Made by a program: the position numbers and the translations under genes
Shown here: in pieces, positions 1 to 4,953 of the stretch
How the letters are laid out: each line of letters opens with the position of its first letter
Position numbering within the stretch: position 1 is the first letter of the stretch
Notes under the pieces: model-generated
What the model was told of the DNA's origin: nothing
Seen by the model: only the letters and a program-made list of their open reading frames with translations
Database searches by the model: none
NCBI GenBank assembly: GCA_037440765.1
Contig: JBBITL010000142.1
Span: 1 to 6,873, forward strand
Origin: DTKY01 sp037440765
Lineage (GTDB): Bacteria > Acidobacteriota > Terriglobia > Bryobacterales > Bryobacteraceae
Direction: 5' to 3'
DNA length: 6,873 nucleotides

Positions 1-1
1 A

Positions 2-817
2 TCGAACGGTCAACAATGTCTTGACTGGTTGTCTCACGTCAGGGGACAAGCGCAGTTTCAGTTCTACGGCAATCTGTGCGGGCTGTTCAGCCCGTCCCTC
101 GGAGGCGGAGGCGACGCATGGATGTGGCTGGTCATCGGCCCCGAGAAGGCCCTGCTCATCGACACCGGTTTCGGGCTTGGAGATCTGAAGGGCCTGGTGA
201 ACAGAATCACCGGCGGGATGCCGCTGGTTGTCGCCAACACTCACGTGGGACCCGATCACGTGGTCGGCAACCACCAATTCGATGAGATGCACTGCCACGA
301 ATATGACTTTGAAGCCATCAAGGCGCAGTGCAGGCCTGGCGCGTGGGACGGCTATTTTGACCAGGACGGCAAGAACATCTGGCTTCAGTTCGACCGGAAG
401 GACATCCCCCCTTACAGGGACTGCAAGCTGATCCCGGTGAAGCACGGCCACGTATTCAACCTTGGCGGCGACAACATGATCAGCGGCACGATCAGTTGCG
501 GGCCCGGGCCTGCCAGGCCGAACGGGCAGTGCTCCAATCTGACAACCTATCGCGACAATCTGAAAAAGCTGGTGGCTCGCTTCGATGAATTCGAATACAT
601 GTTCTCGGGGCACTTCATCAGCAACGTCGAGAACCATGTGCTGCTGTCCGTTCTTGACGCCCTGAACGAGATCATCGCCGACCCGGCGAAGTTCGATTAC
701 AAGGAAACCCGGCCCGCCGGAACAACCGGGGCGGGCCAGAAGAGGATGATCAAGTTCGTGCGGGGCTTCGGCGTCATCGCCTACACCCGGAATGGCGTGT
801 TCCCTCGGAAACAGTAG
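2..817 (+). CDS. Metallo-beta-lactamase-fold hydrolase, 5'-partial, with an apparent internal deletion
   Basis: The protein belongs to the MBL-fold hydrolases, a family of mostly metal-dependent hydrolases; its substrate cannot be told. The frame is open to the left edge, so the true start may lie outside. A TTG at 29 gives 262 residues but has no Shine-Dalgarno. Numbering from that TTG, residues 31-48 (WMWLVIG..KALLIDTG) form the first beta strands. N70-H77 (NTHVGPDH) is the metal motif, reading HxGxDH instead of HxHxDH: H72, D76 and H77 are kept and G74 replaces the second His. Related proteins with HxxxDH exist from memory, so this may be a subfamily trait. After GHVFNLGG the chain goes straight into GDNMISG (about 140-153). 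The usual loop with GHxPGH, about 30-35 residues, is absent, although the Asp of the GD motif (D148) seems kept. GH195 and a C-terminal helix (ENHVLLSVLDALNEI) follow. Fold call is solid; activity is doubtful. The gene converges on the DedA gene. Confidence 0.8.
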   Translation, partial: SNGQQCLDWLSHVRGQAQFQFYGNLCGLFSPSLGGGGDAWMWLVIGPEKALLIDTGFGLGDLKGLVNRITGGMPLVVANTHVGPDHVVGNHQFDEMHCHEYDFEAIKAQCRPGAWDGYFDQDGKNIWLQFDRKDIPPYRDCKLIPVKHGHVFNLGGDNMISGTISCGPGPARPNGQCSNLTTYRDNLKKLVARFDEFEYMFSGHFISNVENHVLLSVLDALNEIIADPAKFDYKETRPAGTTGAGQKRMIKFVRGFGVIAYTRNGVFPRKQ

Positions 818-834
818 CCGGCCGGGAGCGGAAG

Positions 835-1491
835 CTACGCCCGTTTATGCCGGCTCCTGTGTGCGATGTAGGCTTCGCGCAGAATGGGAACCAGGGACAG
901 GCAGATGATCAGGATTATGACCTTCTCGAAGTGCTGGCGGACTATCGGCACGCTGCCCAGGTAGTAGCCCAGGGTAGTCAGCGAAGTGACCCAAAACACC
1001 GCGCCGAATATGTCATAGGAGATGAAGCGGAGGTAATTCATCTTCCCCACCCCCGCCATGAAGGGCGCGAAGGTGCGGACTATGGGCACGAACTTGGCGT
1101 AGATCATGGTGCGGCCGCCGTAGCGTGAGTAGAAGGCGTGGGTGCGCAGTGCGTACTCCTTCTTGAAGAAGCGCGTGTCGGGCCGGCTGAAGATCAGGTC
1201 GCCAGTGCGGCGGCCCAGCAGGTAGCCTGTGGAATCCCCGATCAGGGTGGCGGCGATCAGGGTCAGAATGATAGCCAGGAGGTTCAGTTCGCCGGCGCCC
1301 GCCACTACGCCCACCGTGAACAGGAGCGAATCGCCAGGCAGGAAGAAGCCGGTCAACAGCCCGGTCTCGGCGAAGACGATTCCGAACAGCAGGCCGTAGC
1401 CCAGCCAGCCGGTGAACACGGTGGTGAGTAGCGCGATGAGGCGCTCGGGGTTGGTGAGGGTGCGCAGAAAATCCAACAGTGCGTGAATCAT
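835..1491 (-). CDS. DedA-family (VTT domain) inner-membrane protein
   Basis: This 218-residue polytopic membrane protein matches the DedA/VTT family in length and motifs. Family members are linked to proton-motive-force maintenance, envelope integrity, drug resistance and lipid scrambling (undecaprenyl phosphate or phospholipid transport); which applies here is unknown. Visible signatures are the re-entrant motif AETGLLTGFFLPGDSLLF (residues 41-58, with acidic E42 and D54), GDSTGYLLGR (85-94), and KFVPIVRTFAPFMAGVGKM (133-151, with R139). The first basic residue of the usual R-F-x-P-x-x-R motif is Lys133. Hydrophobic segments lie at about 30-62, 68-90, 155-178 and 188-205, and the tail is basic (HRSRHKRA). 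The ATG at 1491 follows the isomerase stop by 35 bp and has only a weak AAGAG Shine-Dalgarno, which fits cotranscription from the upstream gene. Confidence 0.93.
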   Translation of the reverse strand: MIHALLDFLRTLTNPERLIALLTTVFTGWLGYGLLFGIVFAETGLLTGFFLPGDSLLFTVGVVAGAGELNLLAIILTLIAATLIGDSTGYLLGRRTGDLIFSRPDTRFFKKEYALRTHAFYSRYGGRTMIYAKFVPIVRTFAPFMAGVGKMNYLRFISYDIFGAVFWVTSLTTLGYYLGSVPIVRQHFEKVIILIICLSLVPILREAYIAHRSRHKRA

Positions 1492-1526
1492 CTTGACGGG
1501 TCTCTTGCCGGTCCACCTGGGAGCCC

Positions 1527-3449
1527 TTAGTAGCTGGAGGTCAGCCGGTCGAGCACGCTCTGATGGACCTTGATCTTGCCTTCCCTGATGAGTTGCTGGC
1601 GGATGTTGTCCTCGAAGATCTCCACCCGCGTCCGGGCGCGGCTGTTCTTGAGCTGCTCGATCAGCGAGTCCCGCTCAGCCGCCAACTGCGCGGAATCGGC
1701 GGGGACTCTGGCCACGACCTTGTAGACCACCTGCGACTCGTTCACGGCGGAAGGGCCGCGCAGCTCCCCGACAGGCGCCTGGAAGGCGTCCAGTATGAAG
1801 TTGACCGGCCCCAGGCCGTCAATGTTGCCGTCGCGGGTGAACTCCTCCGACGTCCGCACCCGGACCCCCATCTCCAGAGCCGCCTTTCGGAGGTCGCCTC
1901 CCATGGACTTGGCCTTCTCGAACAGTTGCCCGGCCCTCTCGCTGGCCAGCGTCCGCAGCCTGTCCGCCTGAATCTCCTGCCGGATCTGCGCCTCCACCTC
2001 GGCCAGTTCGGCCTGCCGGGCCGGCTGCACGTCGGTGACCACCGCCACAGCGAGCGCGGTGGCGGAGATCTGCACCACCGGGGAGACCTCGCCGCGGCGC
2101 ACCAGCGCCAACGCGTCCCGAAGCTCGGGGCTGGGGCCGATCCCTGGGATTAGGTCTCCGGGGGCGAGCTTGTCGGCCCGGATCAACTGAAGGCCCAGTT
2201 CGCCCGCAATTTTCTGCGCGCCGGCGGGGTCCTTGGACAGGGATGCGCGGGCCTGGTCGGTGACCTTCTGCATGCGGTCGAGCAGCGCCTGCTTGTTCAG
2301 ATCGGAGGCCAGTTCCGGCCTGACTTCCGCGAACGGTCTTACGTGCGCATCCTGCTTGTCGAGCACCTGGAGGATGTGGAACCCGTACTCCGTCTTGATG
2401 ACGCCGCTCAACTGCTTGGGCTTCAGGGTGAAGGCCGCGTCCTCGAAGGCCTTGACCGTCTGGCCGCGCACGATCCAGGAAAGATCGCCGCCCTTGGGCG
2501 CCGAACCTTCGTCCTGGGAGTCCTTCTTGGCGATGGCCGCGAAGTCGGCGCCGCCCTGAAGCTGCTTCAGAAGGCCCTGCGCCCGGGCTTCGATCTTAGG
2601 GTCATCCTCCTTGGACGCCTCGGTTGTCTTGAGCAGGATGTGACGGACGTGGACACGTTCCGGGATGCGGTAGGCCTCCTTGTTCTGTTCATAGGCCCGC
2701 CGCAGTTCGGCTTCAGAGGCGGTCACGGTCGCCGCCAGCCTGGTCTCGTCGGCGATGAGCAGGTCGAAGGAGCGCCTCTCGGGGATCTGATAGCCGGTGC
2801 GGTTGCGCTCGAAGTGGCTCCTTATCTCGTCCTGCGTCACACGCGCCTCGGACTTCAGGCTGTCCGGGGAGAGGGCCGCGTACTCGATCTTCAGCTTGTC
2901 GTTCCTGGCGTGAAACTCGCGCTCGACCTCGCTGGCCGGCACGGTGACGCTCTCGATGACCATCCGGCGCAGGGCGTCGACCAGCAACTGCTTGCGGAGA
3001 GTCTCCTCGAACTGCGGGATGGTCATCCCCTGCCGGGCCAGAGCGGCCGCGTACTGGTCGCGGCCGACGAACTGGTCGCCCAGAAAGAGTTGAGGGAAGA
3101 TCCTCCGGATGGCCTTGGCCAGATCGGCCTCTGACACCCGGAAGCCCATACGTTCCGCCTGAAAGGCAACGGCGTGCTCGGTGATCAACTGGTTGGCGAT
3201 CTGGGGGACAAAGACGGCAGCCATGGCTGGCGGGATGGACTGACCCCGGAGCTCCTGCTGGACCACCTGGTTGACCCGCGGCAGTGAGAGGACTTCCTTG
3301 CCGAACTCGGCCACCACCTGCCCGCCGGCGCCCGGGCTCAAGCCGCCTCCCGGGATGAGATAAGTGGTCAGGGACAGCGCCACCATCAGCAGCAAGCCGC
3401 CCAACATGATGCGCACCACCTTGGCCCGGCTGCGGAACAGATCGAACAT
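1527..3449 (-). CDS. PpiD/SurA-type membrane-anchored peptidyl-prolyl cis-trans isomerase
   Basis: The product should be a periplasmic folding chaperone with parvulin activity, held in the inner membrane by one N-terminal helix. From ATG 3449 it has 640 residues, about the usual PpiD length. A short basic cytoplasmic end (MFDLFRSRAKVVR) precedes the membrane segment (about 13-33). A SurA-N/PpiD helical region follows (about 45-260), then a complete parvulin domain (about 265-365) with VRHILLK (H270), GADFAAIAKKDSQD, KGGDLSWI, AFEDAAF and YGFHILQV (H358). Residues about 207-235 and 247-275 repeat the pattern ExRxxxExNxxxYxIPER. The C-terminal part holds two similar modules (about 405-515 and 516-622). 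The frame extends upstream to a GTG at 3494, but that extension contains the -10-like TATACT, while ATG 3449 has an AGGAGA Shine-Dalgarno, so 3449 is preferred. DedA lies 35 bp downstream and the winged-helix gene 88 bp upstream on the same strand. Confidence 0.93.
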   Translation of the reverse strand: MFDLFRSRAKVVRIMLGGLLLMVALSLTTYLIPGGGLSPGAGGQVVAEFGKEVLSLPRVNQVVQQELRGQSIPPAMAAVFVPQIANQLITEHAVAFQAERMGFRVSEADLAKAIRRIFPQLFLGDQFVGRDQYAAALARQGMTIPQFEETLRKQLLVDALRRMVIESVTVPASEVEREFHARNDKLKIEYAALSPDSLKSEARVTQDEIRSHFERNRTGYQIPERRSFDLLIADETRLAATVTASEAELRRAYEQNKEAYRIPERVHVRHILLKTTEASKEDDPKIEARAQGLLKQLQGGADFAAIAKKDSQDEGSAPKGGDLSWIVRGQTVKAFEDAAFTLKPKQLSGVIKTEYGFHILQVLDKQDAHVRPFAEVRPELASDLNKQALLDRMQKVTDQARASLSKDPAGAQKIAGELGLQLIRADKLAPGDLIPGIGPSPELRDALALVRRGEVSPVVQISATALAVAVVTDVQPARQAELAEVEAQIRQEIQADRLRTLASERAGQLFEKAKSMGGDLRKAALEMGVRVRTSEEFTRDGNIDGLGPVNFILDAFQAPVGELRGPSAVNESQVVYKVVARVPADSAQLAAERDSLIEQLKNSRARTRVEIFEDNIRQQLIREGKIKVHQSVLDRLTSSY

Positions 3450-3458
3450 ACGCGAAGG

Positions 3459-3464
3459 TCTCCT
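3459..3464 (-). promoter_or_regulatory. Shine-Dalgarno of the isomerase gene
   Basis: On the minus strand AGGAGA lies 9 nt before ATG 3449. It is the only strong ribosome-binding site near the 5' end of this frame and decides the start over the in-frame GTG at 3494. Confidence 0.75.
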
Positions 3465-3482
3465 GAAATAAGGGGAATCTAT

Positions 3483-3488
3483 AGTATA
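3483..3488 (-). promoter_or_regulatory. Candidate -10 box of the isomerase-dedA transcription unit
   Basis: TATACT on the minus strand matches the sigma-70 type -10 consensus at 5 of 6 positions. It would place transcription start near 3476, about 27 nt before ATG 3449. No good -35 hexamer is found 16-18 bp upstream in the GC-rich flank, and there is no extended -10 TGn, so this rests on one hexamer in an AT-rich island and on its spacing to the start codon. Confidence 0.45.
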
Positions 3489-3537
3489 GCCCACGGCGGC
3501 GCGCTGGTCCGGCGCTGGTGAAGGCTGCCGCCAGCGG

Positions 3538-4692
3538 CTACCAGGAGTATGCGGTCAGCACGCGGGCGGGACCGGAGGCGGCCGGCGTGACGGGAATGGC
3601 GAGAACGACCTGCACGTTCCTGTCCGGCCATCCCTTTTCCAGGTGGCCCGAAATCGCCGCCATGGCTGAACGGCTGCCCAGAAACTCACCGGCGGCGCGA
3701 GTCCCGCGGGAGGTGAAGCCGGCCGCGACCACGGCTACCTGGCCCGTGGTCGGGTCCACCACGCGTGAGATGATTGCATAGTCTGTGTAACTGGCGTCCT
3801 CGCCAGCCCCTGGCCAATCCATTCTCCACTGCGTGGAGGAAGGATTCTGCCGGTCCTTGATCCAGGCGTTCCTGGTCTGCGGATCCATCTCGAAATTGAA
3901 GCGGGTCTCGCGGGTCAGCCGCATGGTCAGCTCATTGGAGAAGGCCCCGATGAAGATCGCCGGGCCCTGCTTCAGGTCGGCCAGCGTTGCGCTCCCCCAT
4001 GCCATAACGCGGAAGTCCTTGTTGCGGTGGTGGAGGACGGGGGTCAGCCTGGCAAGGGCGATCGCGTCGCCGAGCGACATCCGGCCAGGAACCGGTGCGC
4101 CGCCGGAGTCGGTTCTGGGTTGGGCGGCAACAATGATCAGGACCTGTCCCGGCGAATCCCACACCGGCGCCCAAAACCTGGTGAACGGATCGCGCGGAGT
4201 CCAGGGCCGCCACCAGAGCACAAGGGCAGCGAGCGCGAGCGCCACGAACGCCGCCATGTAGACGACTCCGCGGCGGATGGTTGGCGCCGCCGCCGGCAGG
4301 GGTTGCGGGCTCTGTTCAAGCGGCAGCCTGAATTCGGGAACGTAGGAGCCGGCAGGAAGCTCGATCACGAGCTCTTCCCGGCGCTCCGGGCTGTGGTAAT
4401 ACTGAACCATCCGCTTGCGAAGTTCGCCCGCGGACACGCGGACCACGGGGTTGGTGCTGGTATCGTAGGCGGGGTCCAACCCGAACACCTGGGCTCCGAT
4501 GCTCCGCTCTTTCAGGCGGTCGGCGTTCCCCTCGAGGGCCTCCTCTACCACGAAGCGCAGGAAGCAGGAGTGCCTCCTGCTGTTGCGGAAGGATGCGCTG
4601 GCGAGGATCCGTTCGAGTTGCTCACGGATCGCCGCCGGGTCCAGGCGGCAGTCCCGGTGGGGCGGCTCGCTCCTGAAGTCTCTGACCTGCAC
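3538..4692 (-). CDS. Membrane-anchored winged-helix one-component regulator (CadC/ToxR-like layout)
   Basis: From GTG 4692 the product has 384 residues (the frame continues upstream to an ATG at 4740). Residues about 20-122 match a DNA-binding-type domain that I recognise from many acidobacterial and some proteobacterial proteins, where it precedes varied output or sensor domains. Key strings are LERILASASFRNSRRHSCFLRFVVEE split over about 26-51, LKERSIGAQVFG (about 60-71), NPVVRVSAGELRKRMVQYY (about 81-99) and LPAGSYVPEF (about 112-121). A single hydrophobic helix follows (about 142-161, ending WWRPW), then about 220 residues of mixed alpha/beta sequence with no family I can name. By analogy with CadC/ToxR the N-terminus would be cytoplasmic and the C-terminal part extracytoplasmic. 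It lies upstream of the periplasmic isomerase gene on the same strand, so an envelope-sensing role is possible but only inferred. Ligand and target promoters are unknown. Confidence 0.87.
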   Translation of the reverse strand: MQVRDFRSEPPHRDCRLDPAAIREQLERILASASFRNSRRHSCFLRFVVEEALEGNADRLKERSIGAQVFGLDPAYDTSTNPVVRVSAGELRKRMVQYYHSPERREELVIELPAGSYVPEFRLPLEQSPQPLPAAAPTIRRGVVYMAAFVALALAALVLWWRPWTPRDPFTRFWAPVWDSPGQVLIIVAAQPRTDSGGAPVPGRMSLGDAIALARLTPVLHHRNKDFRVMAWGSATLADLKQGPAIFIGAFSNELTMRLTRETRFNFEMDPQTRNAWIKDRQNPSSTQWRMDWPGAGEDASYTDYAIISRVVDPTTGQVAVVAAGFTSRGTRAAGEFLGSRSAMAAISGHLEKGWPDRNVQVVLAIPVTPAASGPARVLTAYSW

Positions 4693-4696
4693 AGCG

Positions 4697-4703
4697 CACC
4701 TCT
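4697..4703 (-). promoter_or_regulatory. Shine-Dalgarno supporting a GTG start for the winged-helix gene
   Basis: AGAGGTG on the minus strand matches GGAGGTG at 6 of 7 positions. Its GAGG core is 6 nt from GTG 4692. Neither in-frame ATG (4740, 4722) has a recognisable ribosome-binding site, so this element favours the GTG. Confidence 0.6.
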
Positions 4704-4730
4704 GCCCTGGATGTGGGGGCATCCGCCAGC

Positions 4731-4739
4731 AGTATAGCA
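4731..4739 (-). promoter_or_regulatory. Candidate extended -10 promoter of the winged-helix gene
   Basis: TGCTATACT on the minus strand has the extended -10 layout TGnTATAAT with one mismatch, which would offset the poor -35 region. Transcription would start near 4724, about 32 nt before GTG 4692 and downstream of the ATG at 4740, which could then not be used from this promoter. The same TATACT hexamer precedes the isomerase gene. Confidence 0.5.
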
Positions 4740-4791
4740 TCCCCAGCAGCAGGCTTACAGGTAAATTACGTCCGGCCCGCCGCCGGCCGCG

Positions 4792-4807
4792 GGAACCTTA
4801 CCGTTCC
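4792..4807. promoter_or_regulatory. Small inverted repeat GGAAC-N6-GTTCC, possible operator
   Basis: Two perfect 5-bp arms flank a 6-bp centre (CTTACC), ending 4 bp before the candidate -35 of the oxidoreductase promoter. Size and position fit a dimeric regulator site, but such short dyads also arise by chance in GC-rich DNA. Confidence 0.3.
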
Positions 4808-4811
4808 ATAC

Positions 4812-4845
4812 TTGCCAGCCACGATGTCCGGCCTTAGAGTATAAG
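4812..4845 (+). promoter_or_regulatory. Candidate promoter of the oxidoreductase operon
   Basis: TTGCCA (4812-4817, 5 of 6 to the -35 consensus) is followed after 17 bp by TAGAGT (4835-4840, 4 of 6 to the -10 consensus). A better -10 hexamer, TATAAG (4840-4845), overlaps it but would need a 22-bp spacer. Either choice leaves a leader of about 100 nt before ATG 4954. Confidence 0.4.
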
Positions 4846-4942
4846 GGTCTTGCACGCGGTTTTCGTCCCGAAGGATCTGGGGGTCGCCAGATGGTCTGCC
4901 GGCGCTGGCAGCGCACCGAATCGGCAGAAGACTTTCAGCAAC

Positions 4943-4947
4943 AGGAG
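4943..4947 (+). promoter_or_regulatory. Shine-Dalgarno fixing the oxidoreductase start
   Basis: AGGAG lies 6 nt before ATG 4954. It selects this ATG over the in-frame ATG at 4891, and the resulting protein begins directly with the twin-arginine signal. Confidence 0.8.
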
Positions 4948-4953
4948 ACTCGG

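Larger units (their letters stand above)
4741..4953. other. Divergent intergenic region
   Basis: This spacer separates the minus-strand winged-helix gene from the plus-strand oxidoreductase gene, so it should carry control elements for both. It holds a short odd palindrome GTAAATTAC (4761-4769), a GC-rich block (about 4772-4793), the GGAAC/GTTCC dyad and a plus-strand promoter candidate. About 100 nt from 4850 to 4940 would be 5' untranslated leader of the oxidoreductase gene, and I see no riboswitch or attenuator there. Confidence 0.6.

Noticed and set aside
814..838. GTAGC-N15-GCTAC, where the stop codons of the converging hydrolase and DedA genes pair with each other, as a possible two-way terminator.
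   Set aside because: The stem is only 5 bp with a 15-nt loop and there is no T-tract on either strand, so a terminator call is not supported.
1121..1140. Lys133 in place of the first Arg of the DedA RFxPxxR motif, considered as a loss of function.
   Set aside because: The change is conservative, KFVP variants are common from memory, and the other charged residues (E42, D54, R139) are in place.
1013..1516. A 167-codon Arg/His/Pro-rich minus-strand frame overlapping the DedA gene.
   Set aside because: It is a shifted frame of the same strand with composition typical of GC-rich shadow frames; DedA motifs are in the other frame.
2343..3134. A 263-codon plus-strand open frame opposite the isomerase gene.
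   Set aside because: It is a Leu/Gly/Arg-rich shadow frame with no start signal, while the opposite strand carries a complete parvulin protein.
4027..4737. A 236-codon plus-strand open frame opposite the winged-helix gene.
   Set aside because: It has no recognisable motif and no ribosome-binding site, and the minus-strand frame has a family signature and a membrane helix.
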